Shown here in pieces: positions 46,796-56,970 of a stretch of DNA of 64,000 nucleotides. This DNA is from Acholoe squamosa. Lineage: Eukaryota; Annelida; Polychaeta; Phyllodocida; Polynoidae. Position numbers and translations under genes: made by a program. The stretch's first letter is position 1, and the number at the start of each line of letters is the position of its first letter. The notes under the pieces were generated by a model that was not told the DNA's origin, searched no databases, and saw only the letters and a list, made by a program, of their open reading frames with translations. Location: NCBI GenBank assembly GCA_949317995.1, contig OX439043.1, forward strand, positions 61,893,339 to 61,957,338. The letters are read 5' to 3'.

Positions 46796-47365
46796 CTACC
46801 ATATTAGTAGCATGGCGTTGGGGGAAGAGTTAATACTTGCAAATACTTGAAAACCAGGGTAAACCATGAGGTTATGGCTTGCCAGGCAGTTTAATGTCTT
46901 TAATTTTACTCTTGAAAGAGGGATTTTCTTTGGTCTTTTGGGTGTCCGCCAGGAGCTTGTCCCGGCATTAACTCCCCTGGACCAAGGGCTCTTGTCTGTC
47001 CCGGTGTATTTGTTATGGTAGACTAGGATTTTAACCTTGTGGTCATTCCTGGTATGGCGTTGTTCATCCGGAATGATATACCCCACAATAGCTGACTGCT
47101 TATGCATCATGATGAGCAATTGTGAATACCTCCTTTCATCAAGGAATTTTAGAGAGAAGTACTGGTGGAGTTGGGTGGAGGACTTTTTGAACATGTTGCC
47201 ATACCTACACACACGTAAGGCTCTGTTAGATAACCTCTCGAGTTTTGTTACAAGTGCATCAGTAGTACAATCAATTGTGGAGCTTGAGTAATCAAAATAG
47301 GGCACAATCATCTGCTTATAGATTAACAATTCTTTGTCCTCATCGAGATACTTTCGTATTCTAGT
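46796..47365 (-). pseudogene. RT C-terminal block of split non-LTR element
   Basis: Reads RIRKYLDEDKELLIYKQMIV then PYFDYSS and RALRVCRYG, the normal region after the RT palm. The ORF runs to 46796 without further breaks. The insert at 47366 begins just upstream of RIRKYL. Confidence 0.85.
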
Positions 47366-47487
47366 GTAGGGAACCAGAAATCCCCGTACCTGGTAGACTG
47401 ACCCTCAGGGGTTACCTGGTAATCACTGCTCCCCTAGTGTGTATCATACCAATCCAGGTGTAGTTGGAAGGTGGAAATATCAGGCAA

Positions 47488-47559
47488 GGGATGGTGGTGT
47501 AACAGTTAGCATGCTGGAATGTCATGCCAGAGATCCAGGTTCAAGTTCCGGTGATTCTA
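47488..47559 (+). ncRNA. tRNA-Asp-like SINE head 1
   Basis: The arm order fits a tRNA: D-arm box TGGTGTAACAGTTAGCA, anticodon arm CTGGA-ATGTCAT-GCCAG with GTC at the anticodon position, and T-arm CCAGG-TTCAAGT-TCCGG. The acceptor stem does not pair, so it is a SINE promoter head, not a functional tRNA gene. Confidence 0.65.
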
Positions 47560-47681
47560 GATATTTTCACCTCCTCTAAACTTGTGTAGGGGAATGTGAT
47601 TTCCCTGCGCGCGATGTGCTGACTCCCCTAGTGTGTATCATACCAATCCAGGTGTAGTTGGAAGGTGGAAATATCAGGCAA

Positions 47682-47753
47682 GGGATGGTGGTGTAACAGT
47701 TAGCATGCTGGAATGTCATGCCAGAGATCCAGGTTCAAGTTCCGGTGATTCTA
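47682..47753 (+). ncRNA. tRNA-Asp-like SINE head 2
   Basis: Exact or near-exact copy of 47488-47559, displaced by 194 bp. Same A-box and B-box (GGTTCAAGTTC) and the same broken acceptor stem. Confidence 0.65.
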
Positions 47754-47905
47754 GATATTTTCACCTCCTCTAAACTTGTGTAGGGGAATGTGATTTCCCT
47801 GCGCGCGATGTGCTGACTCTCAGGGGCGGGTCATCATGTAATCACATGTCCCCTTTCTGTGTCACCCCAGTCCAGGTGTGGGTGGAAGGTAGAAAACGTT
47901 TGTAT

Positions 47906-47976
47906 GGGGAAGTAGCTCAGTGGTAGAGCAATGGTATGAAGGCTGAGAGGTCCCAGGTTCAACTCCCGGTTTCCCT
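47906..47976 (+). ncRNA. tRNA-like SINE head 3
   Basis: A 7-bp acceptor stem (GGGGAAG with TTTCCCT, two G-T pairs), a good D-arm (GCTC-AGTGGTA-GAGC) and T-arm (CCAGG-TTCAACT-CCCGG) are present. The anticodon arm does not pair. Likely a pol III-type SINE head rather than a working tRNA. Confidence 0.55.
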
Positions 47977-48356
47977 AAACGTTTTCGACGTCCCCTACAA
48001 TCGTAGGGAAACCGAGTGGTTCTGACCCACGTGAGGGGGGGCTACGGAACTCAGTACCTGGGCTGGTGTGACACGGCAGGCGCTTCAACCACATGGTACT
48101 TGTACCGGCAGTTGACCAGGGAATCGGGAATGCCTTGCACTGCATAATAAAGCCCAATTGTCTGGTTGGGAGGAGAGCCAGGTTGCTGGTCAGCGGTGGT
48201 CGAAGCTGGTTTGGGGCTGTGTAGGGGAATGTGATTTCCCTGCGCGCGATGTGCTGACTCTCAGGGGCTGGTTGTCGTGTAATCACATGTCCCCTCTCTG
48301 TGTCACCCCATTCCAGGTGTGGGTGGAAGGTAAAAAACATAAATTTTCAGCATATT

Positions 48357-48730
48357 GGTGACATGTGGTTTAAAGGTAAAATGGCTGTCAATGATAACCC
48401 CAAGGTATTTATATGTTTTAAAGTGGCATACTCCGATTTTCATCATTTTTCAAATTCTGTTTAAATGTTGTCTATACCATGTAATAACACCATATTTAGG
48501 CATTTGTGGACAACTTATTGCTATCTTAAGCTCATACACCTAGAAAGGGGGTTCCATGGACCTTGTCTTAGCCATTTTACAGTGTATTTCCAATGGAAGG
48601 AGTTTTGGCCTGCACTCCAAAACCAGGACTCATCATATGATTTACCAGAGCTTAATAAAACTATATCATCGGCATACATGTATACCTCGGAATTTCTTAT
48701 GTAACGGGGAAAGTCATTAATGAATAATTA
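48357..48730 (-). pseudogene. RT catalytic block of split non-LTR element
   Basis: Minus strand reads FINDFPRYIRNSEVYMYADD then IVLLSSGKSYDESWFW (YADD catalytic box). After stops it continues with VCHFKTYKYLGVIIDSHFTF and KPHV. A DNA element begins just upstream of FINDFP. Confidence 0.85.
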
Positions 48731-48739
48731 GGACGTGCC

Positions 48740-49800
48740 CTACATAATATATCAAACATGGTATACATGATCCAAGACAGGGCAAGATATGGGTCAGGTC
48801 GCCAGAAAGCAGTAGATTTTGTGTTTTTGGGTCATTTTGGACTCTTATGGCTCTAGAGAAAGAAGTTGCAAATCAATCTTGTTTTACATAGACTCATTTG
48901 ATAGATAACACTTAGGGCTATCAAAAAGATGTAAATTTGTGGCCATCCATCAAAAACTCTCAGACTTATAGCTTGCCGAAGTGAGAAAAACAGTCAAATT
49001 TGTTATTTTTTGATTTTTTGTACTTTTTACAAATGTTCTGTATTGAATAAAGAACATCTGGAGTAACCCAAAGTTATTTTTTGTATTGTATATGATCATA
49101 GGTATCATTTCCATCAGGTTTGAACATGTTACTGAGTGAGGATTTTTCATTGTGTGTCTTTGAAAATGGAAATCTGTAATTTGTAACGTCCGATACCAAA
49201 ACCTAAATCAGTTATAAAACATGGAAAAAATTAATCTTCATAATCTCTGTTATTACCCATATGAAGGGCTTTATTATCCCCTACTTTGGCGAAAAAATTG
49301 TGTGTCCAGCAGCATTTGTCTCCATGTGAGAGCAGCTTATGTGAAATAATTCTGATAAAAGTACCGGACGTTACGTAACGTCCGGTACTTTTATCATCAT
49401 GTAGGAGGCAGTCTACTGTACATGCATAACTCAAATTCTGTTCCATTCTGTAATTGAAGTCAATAATAGACATATTGGCCTTGTTAATTAATGTGTTTGT
49501 TATGCATAATGGGACATTCTTATATTACTGAGAGCAACTTCAATTACCTCTATATTTCATTATTTTGGTACCGGACGTTACATGACACAAAACAAGCAAT
49601 AAAAATGGAACCGGATGGGCTAGATCGGTATTTCTTGGTTTTCTGAGTTGAGCGGAAGTCCCTTCACAGTTGTGTTAAGGTTATATAAAGGAATTAGAAA
49701 ATTAATTTTAAAGGCGCTTCAAGGGCAGAATCTTACACTTTCTGACGACCTGACCCATATACAAGATTTGGCCAATAATGTTTAGTGGCTGGCTAAGCGC
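48740..49800. mobile_element. Inverted-repeat DNA element with 44-bp perfect palindrome
   Basis: Inverted arms lie at 48780-48822 and 49722-49772, sharing ATATGGGTCAGGTCG and CAGAAAG. Inside, 49353-49396 is a perfect 44-bp palindrome without loop. A further pair (49183-49201 and 49563-49581, 18 of 19 complementary) sits around it. No transposase frame, so it looks like a non-autonomous element inserted between RT boxes of the host non-LTR copy. Confidence 0.7.
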
Positions 49801-49932
49801 CCTTTATTAATAATATTAATTAACACACTAAACATAAAAAAAAAATTGACACCAATTCACCAGTACATACTGAGTGGGTGAGGAGGTGGAGGAACTGTGG
49901 TTGCTACAACAGTGTAACTAACCAGGTAGGAA

Positions 49933-50379
49933 TTAGTTAGACAAGTGGAGTACAGGTGGAGACACCACAGTGGGTGCAGGAGGGAGAAATAATACCGGTA
50001 CCTCACTAATACTCATATAATGCATTATATCACACATAAAAACATCAGAGGGCAAATTGTCCTCCCTTGTGGAACATCGAATTTTAAAGGCTTTACATTT
50101 TTCTATTAATACCAAGTGATGGATGGAATCAAAAACCTTGGAGCCATCGACGAAATATGTGCATAAGTAATGACCTAAATCCATTTGTCTATATATGTGG
50201 TTAGTGAAATCAAAGGTGGCATCGACTGTCCCAAGCCCGGGGCAGAAGCCGTACTGTTTGGGGGATAAGAGATCATTTATCTTTAAGTGTTCTAAAATGT
50301 GGCCATGTACAATTTTTTCCAGTAGCTGTCCAGGAACAGGGAGAAGATTGCCCAGCAAATTGTCGTGATTCCTCGTCAA
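49933..50379 (-). pseudogene. RT boxes 2-4 of split non-LTR element
   Basis: The ORF reads NLLPVPGQLLEKIVHGHILE, LSPKQYGFCPGLGTVDATFD, YFVDGSKVFDSIHHLVLIEK and ends after YMSISE, before the GVPQGS box. The catalytic D in FVDGSKVFD is in place. Bases 49933-49990 no longer look like RT and belong to the junction. Confidence 0.82.
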
Positions 50380-50394
50380 CCTGTGTGAAGTGGC

Positions 50395-50915
50395 TCACAC
50401 ATGTCGCTAGATGGAACACGACGTCGCTATAGCACAAGATCACCAGGAATAACAATGGTGGTGATCACATGGCCTCACCTCAGATGGCAAGGATGGTGAT
50501 CACTCATCCTCACCAGGGATGGCCACATGAATGATCACTCATCCTCACCAGGGATGGCCACATGAGTGATCACTCACTTCGCTAGATGAGACGCACACCA
50601 CGTCATAACGCACATTCACCACAGATGGCAAGGATCGTGATCACTCAAACTCATGGGGGATGGTCACTCAGGTGATCATTCATCTTGCTAGATGAAACGC
50701 ACACCATGCCATAATGCACATTCATCACGGTTGGCGAGGATTGTGATGACTCACACTCACCCGGGATGGCTAGGCGGTTGATTACCCACCTCGCTAGATG
50801 AAATGCGCACCACGTCATAGCGCAGGTTCACCATGGATGGCGAGAGTGGTGATCACTCAGACTCACCAGTGATGGCGATGCTGGTGATCACTCATCTTGT
50901 TAGATGATCATCTAC
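50395..50915. repeat. 106-bp tandem repeat
   Basis: Units anchored on AGATGAAACGCACACCA repeat at 50584, 50690 and 50796 (period 106). A partial unit precedes, and related sequence follows to 50915. Units contain the palindrome GTGATCAC. The array sits between RT boxes 1 and 2 of the split non-LTR element. Confidence 0.8.
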
Positions 50916-51254
50916 ATTGGTAATCATGCAGCCTCACATCTGCCCGATCAATGTATGTTTTGCCAGAGAAGGTATTGCCATATGTATCTTCCCTCTAACC
51001 ACAGACAAGGTGTTCATGTAGATACTTCCTTATGTATTTTTCCTGTAACCAGAGAAAAGGTGTTTATGGATAGTTGCTTTTATTTTAGAGATACCTCTAT
51101 CTAAATTCAATTGATATTTTCTCTATATAATCTTGTTTGATTCAACCCTGAAGTATTACATGGAAATCAGTGTGCGACAAAGCACATTTGATAAGTATGG
51201 GACTTATACTTCATGCCCACACTTCCTAGATAGGCTACATGTTGAACAGTGGTG
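50916..51254. other. Spacer between two tandem arrays
   Basis: About 340 bp, unrecognised. Confidence 0.4.
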
Positions 51255-51745
51255 CTGTCTCAACAACTTTGGCAATGGTGGTGATAAGTTGTCATTCTGA
51301 GTGAGAGTGAGTGACCGATGATGCAATCCTTTGAGAGCATTGACATGGAGTGACACAAGTTCATGCATTGAGTGAGACCAATGTTGGCAATGGTAGTGAT
51401 AAGTTGCCATTTTGTGTGAGAGTTGATGCCAGTGGCACGGGAGTGGTACATAGTGAGTCAGATCCATGTTGGCGATGCTTGTGATAAGCCGCCATTCTGA
51501 GTGAGAGTTGACAGGCAGTGGCACATACTCACGCAGTGAGTTAGATCCATGTTGGCGATGGTGGTGATAAGTCACCATGCTTTGTGAGGGATGACAAGGG
51601 GTGGCACATACTCACGCAGTGAGTGAGATCATGTTGGTGACTGTTGTGATAAATTGCCATGCCATGTGAGACTGACACACAGTGGCGAAAGATGACGCAG
51701 TGAGTTATCACTCAAAAAGGAGTCACCATTGATGACCAATCATGG
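51255..51745. repeat. About 82-bp tandem repeat
   Basis: Five to six imperfect units carry ATCCATGTTGGCGATG, GTGATAAGT(C/T)(A/G)CCAT and GTGAGAGTTGA. Anchors lie near 51464, 51546 and 51628. Confidence 0.75.
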
Positions 51746-51789
51746 CGACCGATAACAATAATTTGCTGGGTGATGGGGCGCCAGTTACT

Positions 51790-52340
51790 GATAATACTCA
51801 AAGAGCCAGTCTTTGGTATTGGTACCACAGTTCTGACTGACCATGCATCAGGAAAAACTGAATTTTGAATAGAGTTTGTTAAATATCACAAAGTTGGTCA
51901 GGTATGTCTCCAAGGGGTGTACATCATATACAGGAATATCCATATCCTCAATATTATAGTTCATATTATTGCACATTTTGTCTCAAACTCGACTAAAGAA
52001 CTCATTAAAATAATCTGCAGCTTTTTCACTATCAATTTTGGCTCCCATATCATGGTGTATAAAGCTAGCATTGGTTGTGCCAGCGTATGTCTTAAGTAGA
52101 TCAGCTATGACTTTCCAGAACTTTTGATGACCTTTGGCAGCACCGGCATAATCCACCTGCCCCTTTTTGGCCTCTTTTTTTCAGATGCTTTACTTCATGC
52201 TGAATTCTATCAGCCTTATTCTTGAACGTTTTTTTGGACGTGTTTATTATCAGCAATGCATGGTTGGATGCATTTAAATGCTGCAAGAAACAGACCATTT
52301 TCTTTAATAAGTTTATGAACAAGTGTAAATATGATATTAA
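51790..52340 (-). pseudogene. Endonuclease-RT linker and RT box 1 of split non-LTR element
   Basis: Minus strand reads QKFWKVIADLLKTYAG and AKIDSEKAADYFNEFFSRV (stop follows), then after frameshifts DAWSVRTVVPIPKTGS. This linker-to-box-1 order matches the other non-LTR elements here. Upstream coding fades into the foldback at 52344. Confidence 0.78.
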
Positions 52341-52343
52341 GCT

Positions 52344-52464
52344 ATTAATGTATGGATATTCGAGGACGAGGTGAGGTTTGCTGGAAATAATCACCCGACC
52401 ACGCAGCGGGAGGGCGATTATTTCCAGCTAACCTCACCGAGTCCTCGAATATCAATGCATTAAT
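52344..52464. repeat. Foldback element with about 53-bp arms
   Basis: Arms at 52344-52396 and 52412-52464 pair over most of their length (ATTAATG...GGATATTCGAGGAC against its complement). The loop is 15 bases around ACCACGCAGCGGGA. Confidence 0.85.
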
Positions 52465-53481
52465 GCGTTTATCACACTTATTCATCCATTATGTATTAAT
52501 TTCTTACCTTATAACCCCAGAATTAATCCATGAAAAGACATTTTGTAAGAGCATGCGATCCGCACGGTTTGCCAAGCCACCGTAGCCATTGTTTTTACTC
52601 CACCCGTCATACCCTCGTCTTTCCAACGACTTTTCAGGTACAATCCAAGCATGTCAAGCCCTGTACTTCTAGCACTGCCAAATATACGATCTCTAGTTGG
52701 TGCTCGCCTACATTTTGTATCCATTTTCTTCGAAATAAATAAGAATCCATTGATTTTCCATAGCGATCCAATGCACATGGCCCGGTACACGGCCATTTCG
52801 TCTTGCTGACAAAGCGGGGAGGTGCCGAGACCGGGGATCGTTTCCTTGTTGAACCTAAACGGTTTTAACTGGAAAATGTATGGCGAGGGTGACTTTGTAT
52901 CCTTCTCCAATTTATTAACATGTCCAGGTTCTAACCAAGATCGTCTTAGAAAAAAAAAGATTCTGAGAGTGCGGTTAAACCCAGATAACGGAACGGGGTT
53001 ATGACCAAAAAGGCACTGTAGAGGCCTGAATCGTGAGATAAACCAGTGTAACCAAATTTATAACCAGTGCTAGATGGCAATACACATGGGTTTAAGCATG
53101 TAGGAGGTAGGCAGAATAACCAGCTGTTGAAGCTAAGACTATTAAAGATTGCAGACACTTTACAGCTTATAGAAGTTGAGTAAATAAGAAAATTCAATGT
53201 AGTTGTTGATCAATGTGATATTGCATAGGTTCTAAAACCAAAACCTTTGCTTTTACAGAGAAAGCTTATAGTCCCAGCTCAGATACCCAAACCTGTGGAC
53301 TCAATAATATATATAATATAACCTTCTCTATGTCACAAATTTTATGTAATTCATCCACATGATACTTTTTGATATTACATCTGCCTACCCTATCTTTCCT
53401 ATACAACAGTTTAGCATACCATCCAACCGTCAGGGCAACACCAGTTGTTGCTGTTAAGTTTGACTGTGCAAGCTCGGCATT
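52465..53481. other. Gene-free stretch with dispersed repeat
   Basis: 52720-52815 is related to 17905-17985. An open frame on the minus strand (52910-52509) has no recognisable motif and overlaps this repeat, so it is not called as a gene. Confidence 0.45.
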
Positions 53482-53493
53482 TCTTTTGCTGGC

Positions 53494-53665
53494 CGGGCTT
53501 CCCTAGCCAAGGGTCTATTTCTCCTCTTCCCGATCCCCTCGGATGTATGTGGTGCACATATGTGCAGGCACTGACACATTCCTCTGTGAAAATGTGTAAT
53601 GCAGTTCTTACCATGAATATGACCTTAGCTGTCGAAATGGCATTAGACATCTATTACTCACTCAC
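53494..53665 (+). mobile_element. SINE copy 3, with TSD
   Basis: Same family as 8593-8773, ending CATCTATTACTCACTCAC. Flanking duplications TCTTTTGCTGGC (53482-53493) and TCTTTTGTTGGC (53666-53677) differ at one base. Confidence 0.85.
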
Positions 53666-53783
53666 TCTTTTGTTGGCTATTGTAATAAAAATATTCTCTA
53701 TCAAACCTGGGTGTGGCAATTTGTCTGGTTTTGTTTGAGTATAGTACATAGTTATTGACATCAATTATCAATTTGTCAAGATC

Positions 53784-54056
53784 TTAAGCTTGTTGATCCT
53801 GCGTGCTGTATTTAGGATCCACACCATGGATCCCATTGTAATTGTTTATATGAATGCCTATGATTGGGCACAGTACAGTTGTAACTAGGGTTTTTTTTTT
53901 CTGAAAATTGGAAATAAATTTATCAATGACCTCAACTGTATATTTCAATCCATCTTTGTGGTTACATTTTGTATCCCTGCTAGCACAACTCATGCAAATG
54001 ATGTCTTTTTTACATAAATCACATGAGTTTTCACGTAAGAATGATGTAATTTGCAC
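53784..54056 (-). pseudogene. Fragment with Cys-rich and SGNH-like segment
   Basis: A 90-codon frame shows SCDLCKKDIICMSCASRDTK and then LVTTVLCPIIGIHINNYN. The second part recalls a segment seen in repetitive invertebrate ORFs with hydrolase-like folds, but the match is weak. It overlaps a hairpin (53971-54077), so part of it may be repeat-derived. Confidence 0.35.
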
Positions 54057-54077
54057 GAGTTGTGCTAGCTGGGATAC
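53971..54077. repeat. Inverted repeat with about 38-bp arms
   Basis: Left arm 53971-54008 and right arm 54040-54077 share GTATCC(C)...GCTAGCACAACTC and GCAAAT in inverted orientation with a few mismatches. Confidence 0.75.
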
Positions 54078-54137
54078 CTTATATCAATACCGGTACCTTT
54101 AAATTCCTTATCTAAGTTGACTAAGTCTCATAGGCCA

Positions 54138-54432
54138 GGAGGGTATCTCAAAAAGATTGGGAAACCAGTTCTCACCGTAACTATTTGATCCTGCAGTTCT
54201 CCTACATTTCTCACCCTAAGAACAGACTTCCCTGCTTGACTTCTGCTACAAGTGAACTGCACAGAAATAGGTCGAGTTGCAAAATAAGAGACTGGACCCC
54301 TCCTATACCACTCCTATAACTGACTCCCTCTTTACAATACAAGAGGGAATCCACTCCAGAAGGTCAGTGAGTTCAATTTTGGAATTATCACCTCAGACGG
54401 GATCAATTCCAAATCTTTTTGAGATACCCTCC
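54138..54432. repeat. 21-bp perfect inverted repeat flanking about 250 bp
   Basis: GGAGGGTATCTCAAAAAGAT+T at 54138-54158 is the exact reverse complement of 54412-54432. The right copy lies in the minus-strand frame that is paralogous to 54775-54993. Confidence 0.8.
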
Positions 54433-56083
54433 AGTCATCACAAAGAGCGCGTTGGTGGGAAGGTCAGCATTGTTGTCGTGGTTCAACAGCCACTCGAGTG
54501 CCATGGTGTAAGATGCCTCTTCTGTCGACAATATTACAATGTCAAGTTCTTTTAGTAAGCTGTGGAGGGTATTGCGAAAAGAATCAGAGGCGGATTCTAA
54601 CTGCTGTAATTCACCTTCCAGTTCCTGGCTGTTCTGCTGCTCAGAACCCACATCTCACCTTACACTCAGAATCAATCCGTTTAGTGTGAGTCATACTGGG
54701 AAGCATTCTCCAATTCCTGAAAACTTAAGAATTAATTCTATAACCTTTTACCTTCCTGCAAAACAGGGGAAAAGTCATTGCCTGAGTGTTGTCAGTTCCC
54801 TTTTGGGAATAGCACCTCTGACAGAATTGAATTCCTGTTCTTTTGCAATACCCTCAATTGTGCATAACTTTGTACTGCCGTTTGTGAAACCCCCCGCGTA
54901 ATAATCATTCTTTGTCGATTCGATCAAAACCTTGGGGTAACTGTCGATCAGCTCTTCTTGGGCTCTATCATCAGCTCTGAACATGAGTTCCATGCCCTTC
55001 TGAAGGGCTAGGTCAGCTTTGTATAACCAGTCACATAAGGCATGTCAATAGAGTCACCAATTCTTTTCATGACTACGGGATCTGTAGCTCTCATGACTTG
55101 TGCTGCTTTATCATAAAGAAATAACGTCTCTGTCTTCTATATTCATGTTACAGCGTCTAAAGATGTCCCCTACTCTATGGGCTAACCTTTCATCCCTTAT
55201 ATATTTGAGCCCATGCAGAATGAGGGTTCTGTCATCACTCTCAAAGTTGTGTATAACTCCATAGATAGATTTTTGTTTGGGATTATGCCCACCTGATGCC
55301 ACAGGGTCTGCTGGGTGTATACCAGTAGGGTCTTTAGTGGCCTTTCTCTCTAGTACCCCTTTTGCTTCATCGACCTGTTTCTGCATTTTTACATTCATCT
55401 TAGTTAAAGCGTCAATTTGCTGCTGTAAGCCTCCTCTTTTGCTCTTTTAGCTTTTGGTCCACTTTTCCCATATTTTCAGTGCATTTCCCCTCTACCAGGG
55501 TAGCATTCTGCTCACCATGGGATTTAATGCGAGAGTTCAGATCTTCTATTTTCTGTTCAAGCTCAATTTTATTAGCTTCAATTTCCCTCCTGTTGTTATC
55601 TATTTCTGATTGTTGGGCTTGATCCTTAGCTTTGAGAGAGTCCTCAATTCTGTCAATCCTAGAGTTAATCCTTTCCTCTACCTAGATCAGCAGGGACTGT
55701 GCTAAGGGGTTTTGTATCATTGTCTTAATGTCCTCGTATCTAGCTCCATTTGGACTCAAACTAGTACTGTCTGAATTTGGCTGTGTTGGGTCGGGGCTTA
55801 CTCCCGGTTTCTATGACTCAGGTATGCTGGGTTTAAAAGGTGAGCCGCCTGTGTGGGTCAATGGTTTGTTTATTACCTCTTCCACTACTGTCTCTACTGA
55901 CTCAAATGAGTCCTCACTCAAACTACTGTTGCTAATGAGATCCTGTTCTATCATGACTAAATCTTCCTTATCTTCCTTACCAGATCTCCTGGTGATCATC
56001 TGTGAGGGGGGGGGGGCGTTGCCCTTCTTTCGCTTCTTGGAGTTGTGGGCCTCTTCCCCTTCGCCATGTTTGTCACCTGGCAT
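54403..56083 (-). pseudogene. ORF1-like protein remnant: basic N-terminus, coiled coil, RRM-like part
   Basis: Starts at 56083 (MPGDKHGEGEEAHNSKKRKK), acidic and Ser-rich to 55811. A long coiled coil follows in shifted frames (55700-55430; EANKIELEQKIEDLNSRIKS). Then 55398-55111 has DDRTLILHGLKYIRDERLAH and RVGDIFRRCN, resembling the RRM-like segment of non-LTR ORF1 proteins. Farther on, 54993-54775 reads EGIAKEQEFNSVRGAIPKRE, and a diverged second copy of that piece lies near 54432-54360. No RT is attached, so it is an orphan ORF1 or an unrelated coiled-coil gene. Confidence 0.5.
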
Positions 56084-56339
56084 GGTTCTGGGTTGGTACT
56101 CGTGTGGGTTTTACCTTTCAATACTCCTAGTATCCTGTGCTGATCCTAACAATTGATCCACCCCGACATTCCCTTACCTTCCCCTCGTTGTCTATCCTAA
56201 TCAATCTGCTTCCTCAATCAATTGGACTGATATATCTCCACGTATGCCTCTCTGCTCCGGCTATGTACATGTGCGTCTCTACTCTTCCGCCATTTGTCTG
56301 CCATCTGCAAACCCATTGCTTTACATAGATCTACATAAG

Positions 56340-56970
56340 TGGGCAGATGAGGGGAAAGGGCCATCCCTGCGGGAGTTATTGTACTGTGTTTGGCCACTGG
56401 GGGAGCTACAAAGGCCATAAATGTGAAAAATAGGCCAAAAATTACTATTATGTACTTTTTACATAGAAAAAGATGGTTTTCTCAAAAACGTTCTATTTTC
56501 TGGCACTTCCTGTCTGTTTGGAATGTAAATCGAACGTTTTGAATCCAAAAAGAGGCTAAAATAGGGGTTATCAGGTAGATGTGTTACCATGGCAACCAAA
56601 ATAAATGTTCCAAATAGAAAAAAAAGTCAATTGATAGAATGATTCTTTATGATTCATATGCCGAAAAAAAGCATATAAATACCATTTCTAGATCCAAAAC
56701 TGTGCCCAAAAGTATGAAAAGGTTTGATCATTTTTGATTGATTATTTAAATCATTATGCTAATTAGATGTCAAATTCAATGCAAACAATGAATAATACAG
56801 CTTATTGCCTGTATTGATACAGTTATGTCATTCCATATTTGTGAAGCAATATCTCCAAGACCAAAAGGGCTATCTGCAAGGGTGATACCTCATTTTAAAG
56901 CTGATAACTTCAATTTTAAATGTCACATTTCACCTCGGAGGACCCTTTCCCCTCATCTGTCCACATCATT
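56340..56970. repeat. Copy of the X-box repeat family (diverged)
   Basis: TTTGGCCACTGGGGGAGC (near 56389) parallels TTTGGCCACCAGGGGGAAGC at 37157. GTTACCATGGCAAC at 56583-56596 is a full X-box. 56870-56970 parallels 37640-37740. Confidence 0.6.

Larger units (their letters stand above)
47366..48345 (+). mobile_element. Composite tRNA-related SINE array
   Basis: Four copies of a roughly 110-bp core (TGTAGGGGAATGTGATTTCC... CCAGGTGTGGGTGGAAGGT) begin near 47366, 47585, 47779 and 48220. Three are followed by tRNA-like heads. Two units, from 47431 and 47625, are a near-perfect 194-bp tandem duplication. The third head differs. The array interrupts a non-LTR ORF on the opposite strand. Confidence 0.8.
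46796..52340 (-). mobile_element. Non-LTR retrotransposon split by three insertions
   Basis: Four separated blocks on the minus strand read in order as one ORF2. They are a linker with RT box 1 (52150-51790), RT boxes 2-4 (50379-49990), the YADD block to KYLGV (48725-48357), and the RT C-terminus (47365-46796). Between them lie tandem arrays (50395-51745), an inverted-repeat element (about 48740-49800) and a composite SINE (47366-48345). The endonuclease is missing. Same CR1/Jockey-like group as the other two elements. Confidence 0.82.

Noticed and set aside
47906..47976. Functional tRNA gene
   Set aside because: The anticodon arm does not pair and the sequence sits in a repeated SINE unit.
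52509..52910. 133-codon minus-strand open frame
   Set aside because: Overlaps a dispersed repeat shared with 17905-17985 and has no recognisable domain.
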